From an uncultured bacterium (lineage in GTDB: Bacteria > Cyanobacteriota > Vampirovibrionia > Obscuribacterales > Obscuribacteraceae), in the NCBI GenBank assembly GCA_903835185.1, contig CAILLX010000067.1, forward strand, positions 58,256 to 122,255: DNA of 64,000 bases, read 5' to 3'. The notes beneath the pieces were generated by a model. That model did no database searches. It saw only the letters and a program-made list of their open reading frames with translations, and was not told where the DNA came from. Shown here one piece after another: positions 1 to 8,533 of the stretch (positions are counted from its first letter, which is position 1; the number at the start of each line of letters is the position of its first letter). The position numbers were made by a program, and so were the translations under genes.

Positions 1-2184
1 TGAAATGATCTCGGCAAAGGAGAGTTCTTTCCTTGCTGTGCGCAACGCATCCACACTGAGCTCCACCAGGGCAGTTTGGCAGCGTAAATTGAGCTTGTCT
101 GAGACAGCCGGGTGAATCTCTCCGAGATGTCCTAGCCTTACTGTGCAATCGCCTCGATCATATGTAATATTGGCACAACGACCTGGATGCAGGTAGGCAG
201 GAGAATTATCCGGACTGTCAAACCTGACCAGGTTGGCTTCTATGCCAAGTCTGGTTAACAGATTCTCTACTATCCCTTTGGCAATATAAAACTGGGCAGT
301 TGATTCGGCAGAGCGGTTTTGTTCCTGCCAGGTGGAAAGCGACTGAGCGCCGTAAATAGCTGTTGCTACGTGCAGCTCCTCGGCTACGCCGGTGTCTCTG
401 GCTGAAGATTGTCCATGCAGTTGATAAATTCTTCCCACTTCATAAAGCCAGATACTTTTCGCCCCTCTGTCCTGGTTATAAGCGACAGCTTTTATCAGTC
501 CGGGGAGCAAGCTTGATCTCAATGCCTGATGATCTGCAGACAGCGGGTTAAGTACATGTACAAGAGAGACATTGTCATCGGCAGGTGAGCCCAGCCCTAA
601 AGGATCGACTCCAGTTAAGCTTGATATGTAAGTTTCATTCAATCCACATGCCGACATCGCCTCACGAGTCAAGATTTCAGTGTCGTCAGGTCGGTCTGGA
701 GCAGCAGTATAAGCAGGCATAGAAATTGGCAGGCGATCATACCCCCAAAGCCTGCAAACCTCTTCAATCAGGTCAATCTCTCTGGTGACGTCACGCTGGC
801 GGAAGCTGGGGACCTGAACAGCTAAGAGGTCATCTCCTGTTTGCTTGCAGTTGAATTCAAGACGACCGAGCAGATGACTTACTTCATCGCCGCTCATATC
901 AATTTCAGTGAGGCGCTTCAGCTGAGAAAGGCGCAAAGCAACTTGCAACGGTCTTACTTCGTCGCTGCCACCATAAGTCAGGCGACCGGGACGTGCACCA
1001 CATATCTCAAACATGAGAACTGCAGCTCGGTCTGAGGCCCGACGCACACCGCAGACATCGACTCCACGCTCAAACTGCAAACTGCTCTCGCTTGAAAGAC
1101 CTAGCAGGCGACTTGCTCGCCTTACGCGCGATGGTTGAAAAGCTGCAGCTTCAAGCACTATATTTACTGTTTCGTCAGATATTTCGGAGTCTTTGCCTCC
1201 CATCACTCCAGCGACACCGAGTGGGCGCTGTGTGTCGGCGATAATGAGAGTTTCTTCGTTAAGCTCGCGTTCCCGGCCATCAATAGTGTCAACGCATTCG
1301 CCTGACCTTGCTCTGCGTACAACCATCTGGCGGCAGGAAAGCTTGGCAAGATCGTAGGCATGCAACGGTTGTCCCAGTTCATGCAAAACATAATTAGTAA
1401 TGTCAACTATGTTGTTTACTGAGCGAACACCTATTGCTTCCAGGCGTCTGGTCAGCCGCAACGGACTCGGACCGACTTTGGCTCCGGTAAGAACACGCAA
1501 ACTGAAGAAGGGGCAGTCTATATTGTTCTCAACTTCGATTTCAATAGACTCTGCGCTCTCGTCTATTTCTGGGAGCTGCCAGAGCGTTTTTTTTAGCGGA
1601 CAGTTGCACAAGGCAGCCACTTCGCGTGCCAACCCCAGTACCGACAGGGCGTCGCCTCTGTTAGAGCGACTGCCTACATGCAGGATATGATCAGGATAAA
1701 GGTGTAGGAGCTCTATAACGTCGCTTCCCAGGATGGCGCCCGGCTCGAGAATAAGAATACCTTCTGAATCAATACATGTGATACCAAGCTCACCAGGGGA
1801 GCAGAGCATACCGTTTGATTCAACACCGCGAATTTTTGTTGGTTTGATGACAAGTTCACTTCCGTCGTGCCGGTTGAGCACTACAGCTCCGGCCAGAGCT
1901 ATAGGCACACGCTGACCGACAGCTATATTGCCTGCACCGCAAACTATTTCGAGGGGATCTGAGTTGGTCTCAATTTTGACTTTGGCGAGTCTAATCTTGT
2001 TAGCATTTGGGTGCGGATTAATTTCGACAATCTCACCGACCTTAACTGGACCTGTGAGCTGGGACCCTACTTTCAGCACCTCTTCAACTTCAAAAGCGCC
2101 GGCAGTAAGCTTGTCGGCTACTTCGTAAGGGGTTAAAGAGCCGGTATCAACATAATCCTGCAACCAGTCAAATGAGAGCTTCAC
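1..2184 (-). CDS. pheT: Phenylalanyl-tRNA synthetase beta subunit (partial, C-terminus cut by window edge)
   Basis: Large subunit of the alpha2beta2 enzyme that charges tRNA-Phe in the cytoplasm. It is not in the ORF track because the frame runs off the window, but the minus strand is open for 728 codons from a GTG at 2184. It begins MKLSFDWLQDYVD, followed by the EMAP/tRNA-binding-like region (PHPNANKIRLAKV). Near the edge it reads RLGHLGEIHPAVSDKL, which is typical of the catalytic-like core. The family is about 800 residues, so roughly the last 80, mainly the FDX-ACB anticodon-binding domain, lie outside the window. A GAGGAAA ribosome-binding site precedes the GTG. The gene starts 33 bases after the pheS stop, so the two form a pheS-pheT operon. 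Confidence 0.95.
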   Translation of the reverse strand, partial: MKLSFDWLQDYVDTGSLTPYEVADKLTAGAFEVEEVLKVGSQLTGPVKVGEIVEINPHPNANKIRLAKVKIETNSDPLEIVCGAGNIAVGQRVPIALAGAVVLNRHDGSELVIKPTKIRGVESNGMLCSPGELGITCIDSEGILILEPGAILGSDVIELLHLYPDHILHVGSRSNRGDALSVLGLAREVAALCNCPLKKTLWQLPEIDESAESIEIEVENNIDCPFFSLRVLTGAKVGPSPLRLTRRLEAIGVRSVNNIVDITNYVLHELGQPLHAYDLAKLSCRQMVVRRARSGECVDTIDGRERELNEETLIIADTQRPLGVAGVMGGKDSEISDETVNIVLEAAAFQPSRVRRASRLLGLSSESSLQFERGVDVCGVRRASDRAAVLMFEICGARPGRLTYGGSDEVRPLQVALRLSQLKRLTEIDMSGDEVSHLLGRLEFNCKQTGDDLLAVQVPSFRQRDVTREIDLIEEVCRLWGYDRLPISMPAYTAAPDRPDDTEILTREAMSACGLNETYISSLTGVDPLGLGSPADDNVSLVHVLNPLSADHQALRSSLLPGLIKAVAYNQDRGAKSIWLYEVGRIYQLHGQSSARDTGVAEELHVATAIYGAQSLSTWQEQNRSAESTAQFYIAKGIVENLLTRLGIEANLVRFDSPDNSPAYLHPGRCANITYDRGDCTVRLGHLGEIHPAVSDKLNLRCQTALVELSVDALRTARKELSFAEIIS

Positions 2185-2217
2185 GAGTTATTTCCTCTGC
2201 CAGTGTAATTCCGCTTG

Positions 2218-3258
2218 TTAAAACTGCTGGAGGAAGCGAAGATCCGAACTGAAGAAATGACGGATGTCGTTGACTCCGTATTTGAGCATGGTCAGGCGGT
2301 CTATCCCCATGCCAAAAGCAAATCCGCTCCATTCCTCAGGATCTATGCCTACCCCGTTGAGAACGTTAGGATCGACCATGCCGCAGCCGAGAAGTTCGAG
2401 CCAACCTCTGTGTCCACAGGTTTTACAGCCACTGCCAAGACAAAACGGGCACTGACTGTCGAGCTCGGCTGAAGGCTCAGTGAAAGGGAAGAAATCAGGG
2501 CGAAAACGTGTTTTGAGTTGCTTGCCGAAGAAAAGGCGTATGAACTCGTTGAGACATCCCTTTAACTGTCCGAATGTGACGTTGCGATCAATCAAAAGAC
2601 CTTCGAATTGATGGAAAAGTGGATATTTGCGGGCGTTTACCTCTTCGTTACGGTAGACGCGCCCGGGCGATATAATCCTGACCGGCGGCTTTTGCTTTTC
2701 CATCACACGTATCTGGACTGTAGACGTCTGGCTGCGTAAAACAACCTGAGGACCGGCACTTGTATAAAAAGTATCTTGTTCGTCACGTGCTGGGTGGTCG
2801 GGTGGGGTGTTGAGAGCATCAAAGTTGTAATACTCTGTCTCCAGTTCAGGACCTTCTGCCAGTGTAAAACCCATGCCATAAAAAATATTGGTGATTTCTG
2901 TAGTGACAGCCGTTAACGGATGCACATGCCCGAGTGAGTGCCCTGATCCTGGCAGTGTGATGTCGATAGCTTCGGCGGCAAGGCGCTGATTTAGCTCGAT
3001 CTGGTAAAGTTCATTAAGGCGGGCTGACAGCGCGTTTACTATCCGTTCTTTGACGAGATTGGCTAACTCTCCAACTTGCGGGCGCTCCTCTTTGCTCAGG
3101 AGTCCAAGTCCACGTAGGACTGTTGTCAGTGTGCCCTTCTGTCCTAAGAACTCCAGGCGAAGTTCTTCAAGCTGTTGGCTGGATTGTGCCCGGGCAAGTG
3201 CTGCCACTGCCTCAGATTCCACCTGCTTGAGTTTTGTTTTCAGTTCGGCAACGCTCAC
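2218..3258 (-). CDS. pheS: Phenylalanyl-tRNA synthetase alpha subunit
   Basis: Catalytic subunit that forms Phe-adenylate and transfers phenylalanine to tRNA-Phe. The 346 residues have the usual architecture. An N-terminal coiled-coil of about 85 residues is followed by the class II core with motif 2 (ISPGRVYRNEEVNARKYPLF) and motif 3 (GFAFGMGIDRLTML). The family signature HQFEGLLID is present, as is a cysteine cluster CPFCLGSGCKTCG before WLELLGCGMV. The start is GTG with a GGGAGGAG ribosome-binding site about 8 bases upstream. It is first in the pheS-pheT operon and diverges from the NUDIX gene. I saw no T-box-like leader in the 129-base gap. Confidence 0.97.
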   Translation of the reverse strand: MSVAELKTKLKQVESEAVAALARAQSSQQLEELRLEFLGQKGTLTTVLRGLGLLSKEERPQVGELANLVKERIVNALSARLNELYQIELNQRLAAEAIDITLPGSGHSLGHVHPLTAVTTEITNIFYGMGFTLAEGPELETEYYNFDALNTPPDHPARDEQDTFYTSAGPQVVLRSQTSTVQIRVMEKQKPPVRIISPGRVYRNEEVNARKYPLFHQFEGLLIDRNVTFGQLKGCLNEFIRLFFGKQLKTRFRPDFFPFTEPSAELDSQCPFCLGSGCKTCGHRGWLELLGCGMVDPNVLNGVGIDPEEWSGFAFGMGIDRLTMLKYGVNDIRHFFSSDLRFLQQF

Positions 3259-3387
3259 TTAGAGCACTCCTCCCAAATTTAATGCACCTATTAACACTAC
3301 CAGATGCATAGAACTTTACACCGGAGCCCGCCTCTGCTTTGCGATTTGCAAAGGTAAAATATCTAAGGTTATAGAGAGGGTACCCGC

Positions 3388-3864
3388 TTGGCTAAACAGC
3401 GGATAAAGAGACAACATGGCTCTACCATACCGACCACCCGTGTTTCAGTGGTTGTGGTGAGTGATGACAGGCAGATCCTTCTGGTCAGGCACAGGAAGGG
3501 CAATCGCCGCTCCTGGGTCTTGCCAGGCGGGAGGCTAGAGTATGGTGAAACTTTTGGCGAATGTGCTATCAGGGAGATTAAAGAAGAAACAGGTCTTGAT
3601 ATTGAAGTGGAGAAGTTTCTTTTTTTGTCAGAGGCGCTTGCTCCTGATCGCTCACGTCATATAATCAATGTTTACTTAAAAGGACGGATTGTAGGAGGTA
3701 TTATGCGCATCGGTAATGAACCGGTGTTAGCAGGTGTTGATTTCGTTCCGGCAAGTGATCTCGAGACAAGAGAGATCTTCCCACCTATAGGGAAAAGGAT
3801 TCTTGAAGCGATTGCTAACGGATTTAGCGGTGGAATTCAATATCTTGGCAACCTCCGGGTGTGA
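3388..3864 (+). CDS. NUDIX hydrolase
   Basis: A 158-residue protein with one NUDIX domain, which hydrolyses a nucleoside diphosphate linked to another moiety. The NUDIX box is complete: a glycine pair, five residues, Glu, then REIKEETGL (pattern GX5EX7REUXEEXGU). A short basic N-terminus (KQRIKRQHG) precedes the core strand VSVVVVSDDRQILLVRHRKG. The substrate cannot be told from sequence; ADP-ribose pyrophosphatase-like or MutT-like activity are both possible. The TTG start follows an AGAGAGGG ribosome-binding site. It is divergent from pheS and followed by a tiny basic ORF on the same strand. Confidence 0.88.
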   Translation: MAKQRIKRQHGSTIPTTRVSVVVVSDDRQILLVRHRKGNRRSWVLPGGRLEYGETFGECAIREIKEETGLDIEVEKFLFLSEALAPDRSRHIINVYLKGRIVGGIMRIGNEPVLAGVDFVPASDLETREIFPPIGKRILEAIANGFSGGIQYLGNLRV

Positions 3865-3938
3865 GCCGGTCCATGTTTAAGTCAAGCGCTTGATGTTATG
3901 TTGACATTGAGCTTGTTAGAGAGCAGAGGAGAAAGGTT

Positions 3939-4082
3939 ATGGCGCAGCAAAAAGGGGTTAAGAGAGCGGTTAAGGTTCTCAAGCGTAAGCAAAAGAAGGC
4001 TGAACAGGCAAAAGTAGCCGGTATTAAGCGGGGGTCCCGCCAGGCTGAAGTCAAGCAGCAAGAAGAAGCAAAAGATAAATAA
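3939..4082 (+). CDS. Small very basic Lys/Gln-rich protein (47 aa), function unknown
   Basis: This short ORF is below the ORF-track cutoff. ATG at 3939 follows a clear GGAGAAAGG ribosome-binding site. The translation begins MAQQKGVKRAVKVLKRKQKK and ends in an acidic/Gln tail (EEAKDK), giving 47 residues with about a third Lys/Arg. Composition suggests a nucleic-acid or ribosome-associated helix, but no family was recognised. It lies between the NUDIX gene and the convergent obgE. The overlapping minus-strand ORF (3882-4091, Phe/Leu-rich) is its shadow. Confidence 0.6.
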   Translation: MAQQKGVKRAVKVLKRKQKKAEQAKVAGIKRGSRQAEVKQQEEAKDK

Positions 4083-4097
4083 GCAAAACATCCCCAG

Positions 4098-4134
4098 GCA
4101 ACGGCAGACTGTCAGGAGAAGCTGTCGCTGTTGC
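4098..4134. terminator. Weak bidirectional hairpin between convergent genes
   Basis: GCAACGGC and GCTGTTGC form an 8-bp stem (one G-U) between the ends of the small basic ORF and obgE. There is no strong U-run on either side, so intrinsic termination is only possible, not shown. Confidence 0.3.
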
Positions 4135-4150
4135 TTGTGCAGTTAATTGA

Positions 4151-5458
4151 TTAGAGGTCTTCTCCGAAGGAGAAGGCTACTCCAGCTATGATCACTTCGC
4201 AGCCTGATGTGGCCCCTGCTTCGAGTAGCGCTTCGAATAAGCCCATGGCTTTCAAAACATGACGCATATGATAGAGAGACTCTGGATCACGCATGTCTGT
4301 TACATCGACCAGTCGGTTTATTCTTTCTCCGCTGACAGAAAAAACCTTCTTGTGGCGCTGGATGGTAAAGCCTGAGTCGACATGCTCTCGTGCTATAGGA
4401 TCTTCAGCAACCTCGTACAGGCGGATGTGTGGTTGCAATACAGCCAGGCTTTCTAAAATCTGATTGGTGAGCTTATCCAGTCCCGCCCTGGTAGCGCACG
4501 AAATCATATATGGTCTTGCAGCTATCCCGGCTGAGTTGCATGGAAACAGGAAGAGATTATCCTTGTCCAGCTGTGCCAGTCTTTCTTCAGCCACAGCTGG
4601 GGTGAGAAGATCAACTTTGTTGAGGACAAGAATCTGCGGTAAAGAAGCTAAGTTGTTGCTGTAGGCGCTCAGTTCCTGGTTAACAGTTTTTATATTCTCT
4701 TCCAGGTCAGGGTCGCAGATGTCTGCCAGATGGATTAAAAGTCTTGTTCGTTCAATATGACGCAGGAACTTATGACCGAGTCCGATACCCTGAGAGGCTC
4801 CTTTGACAAGACCAGGGATGTCTGCCATTACATACCCATCTCCATCTGGCTTCTTGACGACGCCCAGGTTGGGAACCAGTGTAGAGAAAGGGTAGTCTGC
4901 AATTTTAGGACGTGCAGCTGTGAGTACTGAGAGAAGCGTTGATTTGCCTGCGTTTGGCATGCCTATTAAGCCGACATCTGCCAGCAACTTGAGCTCCAGC
5001 TCTAGCTTGCGTTCTATACCAGGCTGCCCTGGCTCGCAGTAGTGCGGAGCACGTCTCGTTGGCGAGGACAGTTTGGCGTTGCCGCGACCACCCTGTCCAC
5101 CTTCAGCCACGAGAACCTTATCTCCTGGTGCAATTAGATCGGCTATGACGTTGCCTGTTTCCCTGTCTGTGGCTACAGTCCCGACAGGAACCTTAATGAT
5201 CAAATTTTCTCCCTGGCGTCCATATTTGTTCTTTGAGCCGCCACGGACTCCTGGGGAAGCCTCAAACTTCGACTTGTAGCGGAAGTCAAGAAGTGTGCTG
5301 ATATTATTGTCTGCCTGGAGATAGACGTCTCCACCGTCTCCACCGTCCCCACCGGCCGGTCCGCCTAGCGGCTCGTATTTTTCGCGCCGCCATGCCACTA
5401 TCCCGTTGCCGCCATCACCGGAACGGATAGAAATTATTACTTGGTCTACAAAAGTCAT
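4151..5458 (-). CDS. obgE: Obg-family GTPase
   Basis: Essential GTPase that binds the large ribosomal subunit and couples ribosome maturation to growth. The 435 residues contain three domains. An N-terminal glycine-rich Obg fold (GDGGNGIVAWRREKYEPLGG) is followed by a TRAFAC GTPase with Walker A GMPNAGKST, switch G2/G3 DIPGLVKGAS and NKVD. A C-terminal OCT domain spans about residue 350 to the end. Length is normal for OCT-bearing Obg. ATG start; the ribosome-binding site is not obvious. It is divergent from the PC4-type gene across an AT-rich intergenic region with two palindromes. Confidence 0.96.
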   Translation of the reverse strand: MTFVDQVIISIRSGDGGNGIVAWRREKYEPLGGPAGGDGGDGGDVYLQADNNISTLLDFRYKSKFEASPGVRGGSKNKYGRQGENLIIKVPVGTVATDRETGNVIADLIAPGDKVLVAEGGQGGRGNAKLSSPTRRAPHYCEPGQPGIERKLELELKLLADVGLIGMPNAGKSTLLSVLTAARPKIADYPFSTLVPNLGVVKKPDGDGYVMADIPGLVKGASQGIGLGHKFLRHIERTRLLIHLADICDPDLEENIKTVNQELSAYSNNLASLPQILVLNKVDLLTPAVAEERLAQLDKDNLFLFPCNSAGIAARPYMISCATRAGLDKLTNQILESLAVLQPHIRLYEVAEDPIAREHVDSGFTIQRHKKVFSVSGERINRLVDVTDMRDPESLYHMRHVLKAMGLFEALLEAGATSGCEVIIAGVAFSFGEDL

Positions 5459-5631
5459 CTTTGCTGATTATTGGGAAGCATGGAGTGGAGTATAACGAGC
5501 AGGAAGCTCTGTTGTCGACAGATAGTGAGCAGGCATCGCCTTTGGTTCACAATATTTACTCTGTAGCTGCGACCTGGCGGCAGAGAAGAAGGAAAAAACT
5601 ACAACCTTGCCAAGTGGCAAGTATAGACTAT

Positions 5632-5689
5632 TAACTAGATTAGTTATATAAGTAATGATAGTTAATATTATAGATATAGTTGATCTATA
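5632..5689. promoter_or_regulatory. Two AT-rich palindromes in the obgE/PC4 divergent region
   Basis: TAACTA-GAT-TAGTTA (5632-5646) is a perfect 6-bp inverted repeat. TATAGAT-N7-ATCTATA (5669-5689) is a 7-bp inverted repeat. Both sit in an unusually AT-rich stretch between divergent genes, where promoters and operators are expected. Regulator unknown; chance occurrence in AT-rich DNA is possible. Confidence 0.3.
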
Positions 5690-5732
5690 TAACTTGGCGA
5701 TTTGAAAAACGAAAAAAACGGGAGGGAAGTCC

Positions 5733-5945
5733 TTGGAAGAGCAGATTACTGTACATGAGAAAGCCCGGGGCGAAACTATCAAGGTTTATGTAGGCGAGTA
5801 TAGAGGTACCAAGTACCTGCATATTCGTGAGTGGTATCTCGATAAAGATCAGTCCGAAAAACCGACCAAGAAGGGTGTTGCCATTCCGGTTGATAAGGTT
5901 GAAGTGCTTCGCGAAGCGCTTGATCAACTTTTACCGAAGTCATAA
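5733..5945 (+). CDS. PC4/p15-like single-stranded DNA-binding protein
   Basis: A 70-residue protein resembling the transcriptional coactivator p15/PC4 family: a small beta-sheet fold followed by a C-terminal helix. It reads IKVYVGEYRGTKYLHIREWY and ends VEVLREALDQLLP, the typical YLDIREWY-like strand and closing helix. Family members bind single-stranded DNA and modulate transcription or repair; the exact role here is inferred. The TTG start follows GGAGGG about 8 bases upstream. It is immediately followed by an M23 peptidase gene, with only a few bases between stop and next start. Confidence 0.75.
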   Translation: MEEQITVHEKARGETIKVYVGEYRGTKYLHIREWYLDKDQSEKPTKKGVAIPVDKVEVLREALDQLLPKS

Positions 5946-5955
5946 TTCAAGGAAA

Positions 5956-6849
5956 GTGCTCTTGGGGCGTCTCTCTCCGGGCAGCCATAACTGGCTCGCT
6001 GGAATCTTTTTTGCTTCCCTTTCTCTTGCTGGCTTGTTTGAGCCAGCAAGAGCTGCTATCAGCGTATCCAACGAAAATCCAAAGCAAGGACAAACTGTAG
6101 AGGTGTCGCTGCCGCGCAAAGAGCAGATTGACTCAGCTGTGAGTGCAGCTGATCTTCCAACTTTGCAGTTTAACGAACGCAGTTATCAGCTTTTTCCTGC
6201 TAAAGAAAGCAACGGCGTTCAGTCATGTCAGTGGCGTGTCTTATTGTCCATCCCGGCAGACCTACCGCCTGGTACATATGTTTTTTCAACCGGCGATGGA
6301 AAGAAACAGATCAACGTTGTTGACGGTAACTTCCCGCTGCAGAAAATAAGGTTGCCAAAAGGGAAGGACACTTTTGAGGCTTCGCCAGGAGAAGAGGAAG
6401 CAGTCGACCGTGCCAAAGAGTTACTGTCGCCGGAGAGGCTGTGGCGGAAACATTTTGACCTGCCCTCTGCTGCTCGTATCTCTGCTGGCTTCGGTATCAA
6501 AAGGGTAGTAAATGGCAAGCTGCTGCCTGACTACACTCACTCTGGAGTCGATTTTGCAGCACAGCTAGGTTCGCCTGTAAGAACATGCGCTCCTGGTGTC
6601 GTTGTATTGATAGGCCGCAATTGGAAGCTGCATGGAAACCTGATTGCTATCGACCACGGGCAGGGTGTGGTCTCCTTCTACATACATTTGAGCAAAATCC
6701 TGGTGAAAAAAGGTGATGAGGTAAAGTCAGGGCAGATGATTGGTCAGGTCGGACACAGCGGTCGAGCTAACGGTCCACATCTGCACTTCAGCCTTTATGT
6801 CAATCAGGTAGCCACCAATCCGTGCGATTGGTTCAAGCAGCTTTTCTAA
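5956..6849 (+). CDS. Secreted M23 (LytM-type) peptidase
   Basis: Putative peptidoglycan endopeptidase or LytM-like factor exported to the envelope. The N-terminus has a hydrophobic signal (WLAGIFFASLSLAGLFEPARA) with an Ala-X-Ala-like cleavage region. A beta-rich domain of about 100 residues follows. The C-terminal M23 domain has the metal ligands HSGVDFA and PHLHFSLY. The ORF track extends back to 5827, inside the PC4 gene, which would bury the signal peptide. GTG 5956 or TTG 5962 place the signal at the N-terminus; the AAGGA ribosome-binding site is better spaced for TTG 5962. All visible catalytic motifs are intact, so it is probably an active enzyme. Confidence 0.85.
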   Translation: MLLGRLSPGSHNWLAGIFFASLSLAGLFEPARAAISVSNENPKQGQTVEVSLPRKEQIDSAVSAADLPTLQFNERSYQLFPAKESNGVQSCQWRVLLSIPADLPPGTYVFSTGDGKKQINVVDGNFPLQKIRLPKGKDTFEASPGEEEAVDRAKELLSPERLWRKHFDLPSAARISAGFGIKRVVNGKLLPDYTHSGVDFAAQLGSPVRTCAPGVVVLIGRNWKLHGNLIAIDHGQGVVSFYIHLSKILVKKGDEVKSGQMIGQVGHSGRANGPHLHFSLYVNQVATNPCDWFKQLF

Positions 6850-7029
6850 AGCTGTCAGATTACTGTCAGGAGACATTGCTTCTGGAGATGGCGGCTCAGT
6901 GCCACCACAACGTTCACTCCCTCTCTCCTTATATATGGAAGTAAAACAGACTGCTGCACTGATGCGACTTGCTTGACTGCTGAGTGCCGATAGCGCTTTC
7001 GAGCAAACTTGAGTCAGGCGCATTTTATT

Positions 7030-7061
7030 GACAAAAATGGAGCGGCCACTAGGGCCGCTCC
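7030..7061 (-). terminator. Rho-independent terminator of sepF
   Basis: Read on the minus strand, GAGCGGCC-CTAGT-GGCCGCTC forms a GC-rich 8-bp stem followed by CATTTTTG. It lies about 30 bases beyond the sepF stop. Confidence 0.8.
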
Positions 7062-7091
7062 TCGCCGTGGGGCAATGCTAATGTCTAAACG

Positions 7092-7598
7092 CTACGAAGT
7101 TTGAGTTTTGCTCCAGAATGCTTCTTTAATCGCTCTTGAAGAGTTGGACTCAGAGCTGATAACTACTGTCGCGGGAGCAAAAAGAAACACACCTTCGCCT
7201 ATGCGCTGTTGATGTCCGTCAACGGCGTGAGTCGCTCCGGAAAGGAAGTCGACAACCCGCTGAGAACCTTCATTATCCAAAAGATGGAGATTTAGCAATA
7301 CGGACTTGCGCCCGCGAAGATGTTCCACGATATCCATTACTTCGTCAAACGCTCTCGGTTCAATTACCAGGACTTCGCTTGATGGCTGAGCGCTTGGATG
7401 ATCAACAACCTTGGGTCCCAGGGTGCTAACATTCGAGCGAACAGATTTAAGCGACTCGATCGGGGCGTTATCAAGAGCCAGCTGCCCATTGGTGGCATAC
7501 ACGGTGTCACCTGTCTCAAACAGGTCTTCAAAATCTTCCTGGTCATAATTGTCAGATGGACCAAACCAGAAGCTCTTAAACTTTTGAACTATGCTCAC
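7092..7598 (-). CDS. sepF: Cell division protein SepF
   Basis: SepF links FtsZ filaments to the membrane in Gram-positive bacteria and cyanobacteria, which lack FtsA. The 168 residues include an N-terminal amphipathic region (MSIVQKFKSFWFG), an acidic linker, and the C-terminal SepF (DUF552) domain from about residue 72. That domain contains RGRKSVLLNLHLLD and RVVDFLSGATHAVDGHQQRIG, the dimer and FtsZ-binding core. GTG start behind AAGGAGGAAGG. It follows the YggS-type gene on the same strand, as in many genomes where sepF and ylmE/yggS are neighbours, and ends at a strong terminator. Confidence 0.93.
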   Translation of the reverse strand: MSIVQKFKSFWFGPSDNYDQEDFEDLFETGDTVYATNGQLALDNAPIESLKSVRSNVSTLGPKVVDHPSAQPSSEVLVIEPRAFDEVMDIVEHLRGRKSVLLNLHLLDNEGSQRVVDFLSGATHAVDGHQQRIGEGVFLFAPATVVISSESNSSRAIKEAFWSKTQTS

Positions 7599-7679
7599 AA
7601 CCTTCCTCCTTACCTCAACTTGTTCCTAACCTTTTCCTCTTCACAACACGAAAAAAAACTTTATTGTCCCACGATGGTA

Positions 7680-8339
7680 CTAACTTCCGAAAATGGCCTG
7701 CCCAAGCCGCACCATAGTGGCACCGCAATTGACAGCTTCTTTCCAGTCCTGGGACATCCCCATTGAAAGCTCTTTCAGTTCGACACCAAAAGTTGCTCTC
7801 AAGTCATCACGCAGCAACCGCAGCCCATCAAAACAGCTGCTCCAGACACAAGGATCGCAGCTGAGCGGCGTGATTGTCATCAGCCCATTCACTGTGATCC
7901 CATTCAGAGCTGCAATGGTTGGGAAACATTCCCGCAGCTCATCAGGGCTAAATCCCGACTTGCTCGGGTCATTCAAAATTTTGACCTGTAGCAATACAGG
8001 CTGTACTATGCCAAGCAACTCGGCTGTTTTTGCTATTTCTTGCGCCAGTTTCAGCGAATCTACAGAGTGGATTAATGAGAAACGTCCGACCGCTTTTTTG
8101 ACTTTGTTGGTCTGAAGGTGTCCGATGAAGTGCCAGTTGATTTGCGTGCCACAAGAGTCTGCTAGTGACTGCTGCTTCTCCAGCGCGTCAGCTATCTTGC
8201 TTTCACCAAACTCGGTGACACCAGAGGCGAACGCTTCCTTAACGCTTTGGGCGCCAACATATTTGCTCACAGCAATAAGCTTCACCGGACGCTCTCCGAT
8301 GCCCTCTCTAATCCGGGCCAGGTTATCTGCCACACTCAT
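7680..8339 (-). CDS. yggS: YggS/YlmE-type pyridoxal phosphate homeostasis protein
   Basis: Fold-type III PLP-binding protein involved in vitamin B6 and amino-acid homeostasis, with no proven catalytic activity in the family. The 219 residues include VKLIAVSKYV, whose Lys is the expected PLP Schiff-base residue, FGESKIADAL, INWHFIGHLQTNKV, and the C-terminal MGMSQDWKEAV and TMVRLGQAIFG that bind PLP phosphate. Length is normal. It sits upstream of sepF in the same orientation, 81 bases away, an arrangement common in SepF-using bacteria. The ATG start follows AGAAGGG. Confidence 0.93.
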   Translation of the reverse strand: MSVADNLARIREGIGERPVKLIAVSKYVGAQSVKEAFASGVTEFGESKIADALEKQQSLADSCGTQINWHFIGHLQTNKVKKAVGRFSLIHSVDSLKLAQEIAKTAELLGIVQPVLLQVKILNDPSKSGFSPDELRECFPTIAALNGITVNGLMTITPLSCDPCVWSSCFDGLRLLRDDLRATFGVELKELSMGMSQDWKEAVNCGATMVRLGQAIFGS

Positions 8340-8533
8340 GCCCTTCTAGCGTAAGAGGCGCTCTCCAATGATCGTCAGATCAACACCTACTATAAGACTT
8401 TGAAATGGTTGATTTGTCAAGTCTCTGATACCACTTTCTTTCTCTTGCTGCCGGTTATCTTCAGCTAAAGAGCCGTGCAGGTATGGCGTTTGCATATCTA
8501 AATGTCATTCGAAAGTGCCATCATGTCTGAACT

